Assembly: GCA_902577525.1 (NCBI GenBank)
Contig: CACGZG010000006.1
Location: 1 to 64,000 of the forward strand
Direction: 5' to 3'
Length of the DNA: 64,000 nt
From: an uncultured Pelagibacteraceae bacterium
GTDB lineage: Bacteria; Pseudomonadota; Alphaproteobacteria; Pelagibacterales; Pelagibacteraceae
The position numbers were made by a program, and so were the translations under genes. The notes beneath the pieces were generated by a model, which had not been told where the DNA came from, did not search any database, and saw nothing but the letters and a program-made list of their open reading frames with translations. Of the stretch, positions 1 to 8,500 are shown piece by piece (position 1 is the first letter of the stretch; each line of letters opens with the position of its first letter).

Positions 1-7
1 ATTTTTT

Positions 8-649
8 TTAATTTACTTTGTATAATCCTAACCAAGCGTTCACATCTTTGCTTGCAATATAATCTGATTTAAAAAATTCTAATTCTTTCCACTTGTTATC
101 TTTTTTAAGCGAATTAATTTTTTTATCAAAAGCATAATCAATATAAATACCTTCATTGATAGTAAAACAAATTAAACCGTCTTTTTTTGTTATTCTTACA
201 AATTCATCTAATGCTTGTGGTTTAACATGACCAAAAGTAAAAGTTCCAACACACATCACTGCGTCATAAAAATTATCTTCAACCTCAATAGGTTTATTTA
301 AATCAACTTTAATTAATTTTTGATAGAGGTTAGTAGGAATAGTGTCTAATAATTTTTGCGAAAGGTCTGCTCCATGAAAATTTTTATAACCAAACTTTTT
401 TAATTCTAATCCAACAAGTCCTGTTCCACATCCTGCATCAAAAATAATTGATTCTTTATTAAAAGAATATTTTTTAAAAGTATTTACTGTTTCTTTAGGT
501 CCAGTGTAATTCCATTCAAACATATCTTTGTTATATTTATTTTCTTCTCCCCACTCATCATAATATTTCATTACTTCTTCAGTAGTTTTAAGTTTGTAAA
601 TAGGAATTTTGTTACCAACATCTTTTTGAGACATAAATATATTTTCCAT
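8..649 (-). CDS. class I SAM-dependent methyltransferase
   Basis: The 213-residue protein has a Rossmann-type SAM site: motif I IIFDAGCGTG at residues 68-77, an acidic residue after strand 2 (GADLS, about 93-97) and a following YDAVMCVGTF stretch. These are standard class I methyltransferase features, and the overall look resembles the small WBSCR27-like group. The substrate cannot be told from sequence. The gene is complete, with its stop 7 bases from the window edge. A second start at Met6 is possible. It lies downstream of a small HTH regulator on the same strand, separated by about 240 AT-rich bases, so co-transcription is possible but not shown. Confidence 0.8.
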   Translation of the reverse strand: MENIFMSQKDVGNKIPIYKLKTTEEVMKYYDEWGEENKYNKDMFEWNYTGPKETVNTFKKYSFNKESIIFDAGCGTGLVGLELKKFGYKNFHGADLSQKLLDTIPTNLYQKLIKVDLNKPIEVEDNFYDAVMCVGTFTFGHVKPQALDEFVRITKKDGLICFTINEGIYIDYAFDKKINSLKKDNKWKELEFFKSDYIASKDVNAWLGLYKVN

Positions 650-893
650 TCTAATTTTTTTTTATCAAAATTGTTTTAAAAATAATTAAATTTGTTATTA
701 AACATAAATTTTTCTCAAATTTTTTTAAAAAAATTAAATTTTCTTGAACAATCAAATATTTTTTTTTTACATTTAATGAAACTAAATAATTTTTTTTATT
801 TAAATGATTAATTTGTAATTGGAAATTAACTTTTATCATTTGAAATAAATAAATGATAAGATAATTAAATGTTTTGTAAATTTTTTTCATAAA
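650..893. other. AT-rich spacer with an inverted repeat and a doubtful 79-codon ORF
   Basis: This gap lies between two minus-strand genes. An open frame on the minus strand (651-890) fills it almost exactly, but its translation is a run of Lys, Asn, Leu, Ile and Phe with no domain or signal sequence, as expected from random AT-rich DNA. The clear structure is an inverted repeat, TTATCATTT (833-841) with AAATGATAA (851-859). It is a 9-bp stem with a 9-base loop just downstream of the HTH gene and could slow or end its transcript, although no clean T-tract follows. I see no other feature here. Confidence 0.4.
833..859 (-). repeat. 9-bp inverted repeat downstream of the HTH regulator
   Basis: The arms TTATCATTT (833-841) and AAATGATAA (851-859) are perfectly complementary. 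The element starts about 35 bases after the stop codon of the minus-strand regulator at 894. It may be a transcript 3'-end hairpin, but there is no long T-run directly after it on the minus strand, so an intrinsic terminator is uncertain. Confidence 0.4.
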
Positions 894-1439
894 TTATTTT
901 GCTAATTCTAATAAATTTTTTAATGCTCCACTTTTTTCCCACTTATTTACTAAAGAACTTAGATCAAGTGTAGTTTGTGTAACAAAATCTTTATAAATAG
1001 TTTTATATGATGGTCCTAATTTAATTCCACTGTAAGTGTTAAAAGATAAAATATCTTTTTTTGATAGACTTATAATTTTTCTTCTTACAGTTTCTCTAGG
1101 AAGCTGTAATACTTCTGCAATACTTGCAAAAGTTAATTTTCTTTTGTTCAAGTAATTTTTTTCTGTTATTTTTTCCATTTGTTCTTCTAAATCTGAAAAA
1201 GATTTTGTTCCTAACTTGTTAGTCTCATACAATGAATGACTTACTACAACTTGCAAAATTACAAATGATTCAAAATCTATATTTAATTTTTCTTTAACTC
1301 TCGTATACAATGAAAGTATGAACATTACCCAATGGTATAATCCTTTAGAAAAAACAGGTTCTTTGATGCCCCTTTCTTTCACTACTTCCTCTAAAGAAAC
1401 AATCTTATTAACACCCATTATAGTTTTTTCGTTACTCAT
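894..1439 (-). CDS. small winged-helix DNA-binding regulator
   Basis: This 181-residue protein has a clear helix-turn-helix at about residues 100-135 (KLTFASIAEVLQLPRETVRR), with the spacing seen in MarR- and Crp-type winged helices. The N-terminal 95 residues are helical and hydrophobic around 35-70 and match no ligand domain I can name. There is no cNMP-binding barrel. The gene is divergent from the sulfatase-like gene at 1533, and the 93-base spacer carries two exact ATAGGTAT repeats 21 bases apart, which suits autoregulation and possibly control of the neighbour. DNA binding is well supported. Family and signal are unknown. Confidence 0.7.
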   Translation of the reverse strand: MSNEKTIMGVNKIVSLEEVVKERGIKEPVFSKGLYHWVMFILSLYTRVKEKLNIDFESFVILQVVVSHSLYETNKLGTKSFSDLEEQMEKITEKNYLNKRKLTFASIAEVLQLPRETVRRKIISLSKKDILSFNTYSGIKLGPSYKTIYKDFVTQTTLDLSSLVNKWEKSGALKNLLELAK

Positions 1440-1461
1440 ACTAGTTTATATTCCCCCTAAC

Positions 1462-1490
1462 ATAGGTATATTACAACCTAAAATAGGTAT
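1462..1490. promoter_or_regulatory. ATAGGTAT direct repeats, likely operator
   Basis: Two identical octamers ATAGGTAT occur at 1462-1469 and 1483-1490. Their 21-base spacing puts them on the same face of the helix. The right copy is also half of an inverted pair, ACCTA (1476-1480), AAA, TAGGT (1484-1488). They lie between the start of the HTH regulator (1439, minus) and the start of the sulfatase-like gene (1533, plus), so the regulator is the natural candidate to bind here. Confidence 0.45.
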
Positions 1491-1532
1491 GATCAATCCT
1501 TTATCCTTATTTAATCAATATAAGATAGCTTA

Positions 1533-2996
1533 TTGAAATCATTTATGAAAATTTGGCTAAAAAATTATTTAATTAGAGTCTTAACAATAAATTTCTTTTC
1601 TTTATTCTATTTGATTCAAACACCAGTTTTTGACTCTGGTTTTTTTTCAATTCAATCAATTTTTTATTCTTTTAACATTTATTTATTATACCTCTTTATT
1701 TTTCTGGAAGCAAAATCATCTTTTTTTTCAATATACGGTTTGGACTTTAATTTTTATAAACTTGTAATTAATAATTTAGATAATCTCAACTTCAAATATA
1801 TATTATACATTGCGTTTCAAAATATTAATATTTTCTATTTTTTATTTTTCTCTTTAGGTTCCTTAGTTTTTATTGAAAAAATAAATTATAATTTTGTATT
1901 TAAAAGAGATTTATTTCAAACCAAAAAAAAATTTGTTTCTTCTATTCTTGTAATTGTTTTTATCTTAACTTGTTTCAATCCAAGCAATACTCATTTAACT
2001 TTAATAGAAAGATATAAACACTTAACTAACACATGGACTTCAAATGATTTGGTTCTGAATGAAGTAAAATATATTTCACAGTATATTAGAAATGATTTTT
2101 TTAGAAATGATAACTGGTTTAATACAGTCAAATATACTTATTTATATTTTGACAGTAATCCTTCAGGTGAAAGAAAGCTTTCACAATTTGATAAAAACAT
2201 AAAATTAAAAAGTTTTAGAGATTTTGGTAAAATAATAACAAAAAGTGAATATGATAATGTCTATGTAATCATAAATGAATCTTACCCTAATTTTAGAAAT
2301 AAAAAACTCAAAGAAAATTTATTAAAAAAAATAAAGATAGGTAATGATGATTTACTCGTTCAAAATTTTAAAAAAAAATGGAATAGAACTCTAACAACTC
2401 AAGGAGCTGAAATGGAATTTTTCTGCAACAAAGATGTTAATTTTGAAAAATATATTGTCAGTGAATTAAAAAATTTTATTGAAAAAAATAATTGTTGGAT
2501 CAATTTAATGAAAGATAAAAACTTAATTTATATACACAGCTATGAAGAGTCTTTTTTTAACAGATCAAGATATAAAAGTTTTTTTAACAAAACATTTTTC
2601 AAAAAAGAATTAAGTGATCTAAATTTTGAAATTTGTAATCAAAAGTACAGTGGAATATGCGATCATTTAATCTTAGATAATTTAGATAAAATTATTAAAG
2701 ATAAAAAAAATAATTTTATTATTTTTTTAACAGTGAATAATCATATTCCAGTAGAGCCAGTTTATAATATTTCATACATAGATTGTAATAAAAATTTTCC
2801 GTTAAATATCAGTGAACAATTTTGTAAAATTTATAATAACCAAATGTTATTTAATGAAAGTATTTCAAAATTTATTAATCGCATGAATAAAAATGACCTG
2901 TTAGTTTTTTTTTCAGATACACCACCAATGTTTGCGTCAAAGAGAAGAGTTCATTTCGAAGATTTAATTGATGTTTATTTTTTTACTAAAAAATAA
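1533..2996 (+). CDS. membrane sulfatase/alkaline-phosphatase-fold protein (lipid head-group transferase-like)
   Basis: This is a 487-residue protein. Hydrophobic segments near residues 13-30, 43-60, 90-115 and 136-150 are followed by a large extracytoplasmic domain. That domain keeps landmarks of the EptA/LtaS-like sulfatase fold: NES at 248-250, a Thr pair at 288-289 in TTQGAEMEFFC that could hold the nucleophile, HSY at 335-337, NNHIP at 402-406 and SDTPP at 461-465. In the family the last motif normally reads DH, a metal-ligand His. Here it is Asp462-Thr463, so activity may be altered. A role in modifying surface lipids or glycans is inferred. The stop lies 2 bases from the end of the convergent gene at 2999. 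Confidence 0.6.
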   Translation: MKSFMKIWLKNYLIRVLTINFFSLFYLIQTPVFDSGFFSIQSIFYSFNIYLLYLFIFLEAKSSFFSIYGLDFNFYKLVINNLDNLNFKYILYIAFQNINIFYFLFFSLGSLVFIEKINYNFVFKRDLFQTKKKFVSSILVIVFILTCFNPSNTHLTLIERYKHLTNTWTSNDLVLNEVKYISQYIRNDFFRNDNWFNTVKYTYLYFDSNPSGERKLSQFDKNIKLKSFRDFGKIITKSEYDNVYVIINESYPNFRNKKLKENLLKKIKIGNDDLLVQNFKKKWNRTLTTQGAEMEFFCNKDVNFEKYIVSELKNFIEKNNCWINLMKDKNLIYIHSYEESFFNRSRYKSFFNKTFFKKELSDLNFEICNQKYSGICDHLILDNLDKIIKDKKNNFIIFLTVNNHIPVEPVYNISYIDCNKNFPLNISEQFCKIYNNQMLFNESISKFINRMNKNDLLVFFSDTPPMFASKRRVHFEDLIDVYFFTKK

Positions 2997-2998
2997 TT

Positions 2999-3301
2999 TT
3001 AATTTGGATCGCCTCTTATATCTGTATTAAGTTCTTGATATATGAGTACTGAGATGGTTTGTAAATTTTCAATTACTCTTTCGTAATCCCATTCTAAATA
3101 AACATCATTACAATTTAATTCTCTATAAACATAATACTTTGCATTTCCTAATGAGGGATCAATGTTTTCTGTGATAATATTTAACTGCTGGGTTTTCTTT
3201 TCTAGCGCAAAGTTATACTTACAGACATTTGAAGTGGCCCAATAAAGTATTGAACTAATTACTATGGCAAAAAAAATCATCACTTTAGGAACACCCATCA
3301 T
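2999..3301 (-). CDS. small membrane-anchored or exported protein of unknown function
   Basis: The protein has 100 residues. One hydrophobic segment near the N-terminus (about residues 6-24) could be a membrane anchor or an uncleaved signal. A charged domain with two further Cys follows, and no family is recognisable. The gene starts 1 base after the stop of the GAF-PP2C phosphatase on the same strand, so the two are almost certainly co-transcribed. A link to that phosphatase is inferred from position only. Confidence 0.55.
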   Translation of the reverse strand: MMGVPKVMIFFAIVISSILYWATSNVCKYNFALEKKTQQLNIITENIDPSLGNAKYYVYRELNCNDVYLEWDYERVIENLQTISVLIYQELNTDIRGDPN

Positions 3302-3302
3302 C

Positions 3303-4583
3303 TTATTTTCCGTCTATTACAACTATTGTTAAATCATCTTTTTGAATTTTTCCAGACTTAACAATATCCTCTATAATTACTTTTAATCTGTTATTGTTGG
3401 GTGTGGATTGATACTTTTTAATATAATTCTGAAAGCCTTCTGCTCCTAACATTTCTCCATTAGGATCTTTTATTTCTGTGACACCATCAGTAAAAATGTA
3501 CATAGAACTTTCTGAAAAAGATATTGAACTCTCCTTGTAGGTAATATTTGGCATAATACCTAATGGCGGTCCTGCTTCTGTATGATTAGAAAATTTTCCA
3601 TCTTTTGAATAAATCAATGGAGGTTCATGTCCAGCATTTGAAATTAATAATTCTTTTTTGTTACTATCATAAATTCCAACTAACATAGTAACAAACATAC
3701 CTCTTGCTGCAGTTTCACAAATTTCTTTATTTAATAAATTTAATAAGTCTGATGCTGAAAACATTGTTTTACTTAAGCATCGATAAAGACTTGAGGCTTT
3801 TGACATCAACAAAGATGACTTAATTCCTTTTCCAGATACATCTGCAACACCAAATCCATATTTACCATCTCCTAAATCAGAAAAGTTATAAAAATCTCCA
3901 GACACTACTTTTGCAGGGATATTTATACCTGCTATTGGAAAAGGGTCTTCTTTATTTTTGGATAATAAGGTTTTTTGTATCTCTCCGACAATTTCTATCT
4001 CCTTCTGCATTCTATTTTTATCAACAAGCTCTTTAGCCATCCGAGCATTTCTAATAGCAAGAGCCGCTGGTGTGGCTAATGTTTCTAAAAGTTTTCTATC
4101 ACTCTCTTCAAAAAGTTTATTGGTTGTTTTTTTATTTAAACAATGAAGGACCCCAATACATTCATTAGCAGCAATAAGAGGTGCACATAACACAGAGTAT
4201 GTAGTAAAATTTGTTTTGTTATCTAAATCAAAATAAAATTCTGCAATTTCTCTCACATCTTTTCTAACATCTCCAACTCGAATACATTTTTTTTGTAAAA
4301 CCGCTTTACCCATCACTCCTTGAGTCAAAGGAATCTCGTAATCCTCCAAGTATGCTTGGTGTTTTGATGCGATGCATTGGAAAACTTGTTTTTTTTCTTC
4401 AATTAAAAAAACATTAGCAGCTTGTGCATTTATTCTTTTAATAATAACATCAAGTGAATTTTGCAGTGTCTCACCTAAATCAAGAGAAGTGGCAAATTCT
4501 TGACTTAGTTTTGTGATAATTTGAAAATCTTCTATTCTTGAGTCTTCTTTAATTATTTCAGGTTTTTTTGATTTAAAAAACAT
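3303..4583 (-). CDS. GAF domain-PP2C/SpoIIE-type serine phosphatase
   Basis: This is a 426-residue RsbU-like protein. A GAF sensor domain spans about residues 35-178, a helical linker about 180-208 and an SpoIIE-type PP2C domain about 212-424. Metal-binding Asp residues are seen in VVSGDFY (D230) and GVADVSGKG (D248), with AGHEPP and FTDGVTE further on. Such enzymes dephosphorylate anti-anti-sigma (STAS) proteins in partner-switching systems, but no STAS or anti-sigma gene lies in this window. It has no membrane segment and no receiver domain, so the signal is probably cytoplasmic and read by GAF. It leads a two-gene unit with the small protein at 2999 and diverges from pilD. Confidence 0.88.
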   Translation of the reverse strand: MFFKSKKPEIIKEDSRIEDFQIITKLSQEFATSLDLGETLQNSLDVIIKRINAQAANVFLIEEKKQVFQCIASKHQAYLEDYEIPLTQGVMGKAVLQKKCIRVGDVRKDVREIAEFYFDLDNKTNFTTYSVLCAPLIAANECIGVLHCLNKKTTNKLFEESDRKLLETLATPAALAIRNARMAKELVDKNRMQKEIEIVGEIQKTLLSKNKEDPFPIAGINIPAKVVSGDFYNFSDLGDGKYGFGVADVSGKGIKSSLLMSKASSLYRCLSKTMFSASDLLNLLNKEICETAARGMFVTMLVGIYDSNKKELLISNAGHEPPLIYSKDGKFSNHTEAGPPLGIMPNITYKESSISFSESSMYIFTDGVTEIKDPNGEMLGAEGFQNYIKKYQSTPNNNRLKVIIEDIVKSGKIQKDDLTIVVIDGK

Positions 4584-4672
4584 ATTTTATATTTTGCATT
4601 TTACATCTTTTTTGGTAATTTCAACAAGAATGGAAATAGTTATTTACGCACCAAATTTTTACTTACACATTC

Positions 4673-4729
4673 AAGATGCGGTAGTATTTGTACAATACTG
4701 TATAAATGGAGTTTTAGAACTCGCATCTT
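4673..4729. ncRNA. compact three-way-junction element upstream of pilD (candidate leader RNA or operator)
   Basis: The sequence can fold into a closed three-helix figure. The outer stem AAGATGCG (4673-4680) with CGCATCTT (4722-4729) is 8 bp and perfect. Hairpin 1 is AGTATT (4683-4688) with AATACT (4694-4699) and a TGTAC loop. Hairpin 2 is AGTT (4710-4713) with AACT (4718-4721) and a TTAG loop. It sits 17 bases before the GTG start of pilD and 89 bases before the start of the divergent phosphatase gene. I do not recognise a known riboswitch class. A DNA operator is the alternative, because a TATAAT box lies between it and pilD. Confidence 0.4.
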
Positions 4730-4738
4730 ACATAAAAA

Positions 4739-4744
4739 TATAAT
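4739..4744 (+). promoter_or_regulatory. TATAAT box just upstream of pilD
   Basis: A perfect -10 hexamer ends 2 bases before the GTG codon at 4747. If it is used, transcription would start at or very near the start codon, giving a leaderless pilD mRNA, and the -35 region would fall inside the folded element at 4673-4729. Confidence 0.35.
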
Positions 4745-4746
4745 AC

Positions 4747-5511
4747 GTGTTTTATATTCTAGCTTTTATTTTAGGAAGTATCTGGGGTAGTTTTTGTAAT
4801 GTTTGTATTTATCGTCTACCATTAGAACAAAATGTAATGAAAGGAAGATCTTTTTGTCCTTCCTGTAAGGAGCAGATAAGATGGTTTGATAATATCCCTT
4901 TTTTTTCTTTTCTATTCTTAAAAGGAAAATGTCGAAGATGCAATATTAAGATAAGTATACAATATTTTATAGTAGAATTAATTTCAGCATTAAGTTTTCT
5001 TTTCATTTTTTACATATACGGAATTTCAATTACTACTTTATTACTTATTATTTTGAGTATTTTTTTTATCATAATATTTTTTATTGACTTAAAGCATTAT
5101 ATAATTCCAAATGAATTAACATTTCCTTTGATGTTTATTGGTTTTGTAAAATCTTTTGATCCAAATTTAAATCAATCTTTATTTCCTAATTATATTAATT
5201 CTTTAATTGGAGGATTGTTTGGTTATGCAATTATTTGGTTAATCATTTTTTTTTATAAAACTTTAAGAAATAAAGAAGGAATGGGGCTTGGTGATGCAAA
5301 ATTAATTGCTGTAGTTGGTTTTTGGTTTGGCTGGTTTAGCATACCTTTTACAATTTTTATTTCCTCAGTTGTTGCTTTAGTTTATTCAATCCCATCATTA
5401 ATGAACAAGAGCAGAGATTTATCCGCACAAATCCCTTTTGGGCCTTTTATAATTATTGGCTGTTTAATTTATGTTATGTTTGCAAATCAAATAAAAAATT
5501 TTTTTCTATAA
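4747..5511 (+). CDS. pilD: prepilin peptidase / N-methyltransferase PilD
   Basis: This inner-membrane aspartyl protease cleaves and N-methylates type IV prepilins. The 254-residue protein has the zinc-binding cysteines C37xxC40 and C62xxC65 in the N-terminal cytoplasmic loop, the first catalytic Asp in FFIDLKHYIIP (D114) and the second in the GxGD motif GLGDAK (D183), with about seven membrane helices. The start is GTG, supported by the conserved opening with SIWGSFCNVCIYRLP. Its likely substrates are the minor pilins encoded at 11.8-14.2 kb. It is convergent with pilY1. Confidence 0.95.
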   Translation: MFYILAFILGSIWGSFCNVCIYRLPLEQNVMKGRSFCPSCKEQIRWFDNIPFFSFLFLKGKCRRCNIKISIQYFIVELISALSFLFIFYIYGISITTLLLIILSIFFIIIFFIDLKHYIIPNELTFPLMFIGFVKSFDPNLNQSLFPNYINSLIGGLFGYAIIWLIIFFYKTLRNKEGMGLGDAKLIAVVGFWFGWFSIPFTIFISSVVALVYSIPSLMNKSRDLSAQIPFGPFIIIGCLIYVMFANQIKNFFL

Positions 5512-5548
5512 CGGATAATTTTTTTTTATTTTAAGATTTTTTGAAAAA

Positions 5549-8500
5549 TTAATAGCCAGATTCTCTCCAACTACCTCTGCTTGTTTCAACTTCTCCAGCA
5601 GCAGCTAAGATTGAGTAGAGTGTCTCAGCATCTTCTTTAGGTCCTGCAACGTTTGCAAATAATTTATCCCCGAAGATTACAAGCTCTGACAAAATACCTT
5701 CTCTTACAAATTCACAATTTTTTCCGTTTGGCACGCCACCTCTAGATAACAGATGAGAGTTATTTGATCCACACTCATCATCTACGACACAAATAAATGC
5801 ATTACCAATGTTACATGGATTAGCTCCTTGAGGAGGTTCATATATTGGAAAGTAAACTTGACCTTTAAATAAAGTAGGTGCAGCTGATAATTTTCTAAAA
5901 GTATTGTTACTATTTTCATTTGGACCTTTGCCGTCTGGTGTATCTAAATGAACTACCCATGCTTGTTGCCCGCTTGAAGGTCCATCATCACAACTTATTT
6001 TACCAGTAGTATCTTTACAGACGACTGCATTATCAATGCTTGCAGCTGCATTCGCCCCTTTGTGTGCCTCGGCTAAAAAATCATCGTCAGTTTCTCTTGG
6101 GACGTGCGCACCATTTAAATGATCAAAATATGGGTAATTTGGATCTTTAACAGCATAAAGAATATTATCCATAAATTTAGAACCGCCACCTATATCATTA
6201 AAGTTTCCTGTCCCACCAAATAACCAAAAATCTCTTGTTGTTTGTCCAATTCCTGCATCCATTGAAAAATAACTGTATCTTTTATTAACTGTGTTAGCAT
6301 CTAATCTAAATAAAGTAGTTTGATCAAAAAGATCTGCATCATTTTTTGTAGAACTTGTTAAATTTAATTTTGTAATTTTTCCTTCAAGATCATTAAAATA
6401 AACCATAGCGCCTCTCCAAGGAATATTAAATGCAGTATCTGGGGTTATAACGACTGCTGAAGCAGGTAAAGAGTTTCCAATATCGCTTCCATTTGGTGTA
6501 TGTTGCCCAGCAACTTTAGTTGCTGCTTGTGTAGTCACAGTTTCGGTTGTACCGTCATCCTTTGTGATTGTTGTTGTTACAGCTTCTCTAGTTACAACTG
6601 TATCTACAATTGTAATTGGACCTCCGTTAGTTGTGGCTCCATAAATAGTTCCAGGTTCAATACCTTCTTCATCATCTCTATCTAAATTAACTATAAATAC
6701 TGCTGAACCAGCACATAAATTTGTAGCACCCATACCCGCTCCCATTACTGCAACATATCTATCTTTGCTTGAATTATTTCTATCAGCAAGCGTTTCTGAT
6801 GGAATTCTAAATATTCTTGGAGCTGACCATGTCTCCCCTAATTGGCTATAATCATATTGTACTGGTATATCAGTAGCTGCAGTGCATGATGTAGCAACTG
6901 TAAACTGATTGGTCGGTGAACTTTCAAGAGGACTACCACCTGCATTATAAGTTTTCTCAGTAGGAAACGTTATTACTAAATTATCGTTTTCATACTCTGC
7001 ACTAGTAAAATCGATTGTTTGTAAAGTTCCGTCAACTCTTTCAGTAACTTTTAATGAAGACTTAGGTACAGTTCCATCGGCGTTTGCTTGAGGTTTTAAA
7101 TCAGAAAATCTAAATTTTGTACCTTTAAAGCACGAAGCTGTTCCTGCTGCATCTGAATGAAATAGACCAGTAGTCGTCATGACGTCTGTATCATTAAATT
7201 GACAGACTGCTATAGCATCTTGATTAGTACAGTCTTGTATTACATCAGGATTATCAGAGCTATCACAGTAAGAGGAATGATCTGGATTTAAAGAGTCATC
7301 ACCTCCATCTGCTGTAAAGGCTGTATCTAAATTTTCACCAGCTTTTATTGCCTCTAATGAGTCTTGAATACTAACAGAACCAGATGAGTAAGGATATGTT
7401 GTAATCTGACCTTCATGGTCAGCCATATAGACAGTACTGTTAATCGCATCATTAAAGACACTAAACATATGTATAGGTCCTAAATTATCTTTTAGTATTG
7501 GATTAGTAACATCTAAAACAGAAAATCCTGCTCCACCTCTTCCATAAGGAACAAATAAAATAGTATGCCAATTTCTTTGATTCTCTAGTTCTCCCCGTTC
7601 ATTAATTCCTCTAATAAAAACATCATGTACTACTGGTGATCCATCAACACCAAAAATAGCATTGGTTCCACCTTTTTTACCATCAATTTTTCCACTGAGA
7701 TCAGCATTCATTAGTGAGGGAAGCAATCCAGCAATGAATGGTGGAATAAAGCCCCACTCCTCTGCACCAGTTTCAGCATTAATAGCATGAAGCACACCAC
7801 TATTCGCGCCTGCATAGATAACGTTTCTTCTTGATGCGTGTTTTGCCACAAAACTTTGATAGTTATTAGTTGCTCTATAATATGCTTCTTCATTAGCACC
7901 AGTAAACTCAATACTTGCATCAGGTGGGCCTACTTCTATCAATTGTGAGTGATAAATATCCCCAAGAACATGACTTCTTACTTCAGTAACATCACAGTCT
8001 CCATCATAATCAAAGTAATCCGTTCCCTTCATAAAATTTATTAATCCTAAAAGATCATCAGATGTTCCATTGTCGCCCACATATCCATTTGTTGCACAGT
8101 AAGAAGTTGCATTATGGTAGTCAGCAATATCAAAACCATATAATTCAAATAATTCAGTTATATCATCTGAGTTGTCTGTGTTAAAGTTATCCCAATTTCC
8201 AAGGTAAGGTGATCCGGGTATCGCACTCCATAAATTTCTTGTATCAGCCGCATCAGCAATTGTAGCTTGTTTTCTAATTTCTACCGATGCATCCCAGTTT
8301 CCAGCTGCATCCATTTCATGAATAACAGTTCCGTCCGCGTTTAAAGTTTTTCTCAAAATTGTTCCTTGCCATTCTCCAAACTGTTCGTAAGAAAACTGTG
8401 CTTGATATAAAGAACCCCCTTCTTGAACAGTAGCTGTGATCGATGGAGCGGTAAATGACAATCGTTCAGCAAGTATTTGTCTGATTTTTGCTGTCAATTG

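Noticed and set aside
651-890. 79-codon open frame exactly filling the gap between the HTH and methyltransferase genes
   Set aside because: Its composition is only Lys, Asn, Leu, Ile and Phe, with no signal, domain or ribosome site. Such frames are common by chance in DNA this AT-rich. Kept only as part of the spacer entry.
5512-5548. Terminator between pilD and pilY1
   Set aside because: There are T-runs and A-runs on both strands but no stable stem, and simple AT-rich DNA explains them.
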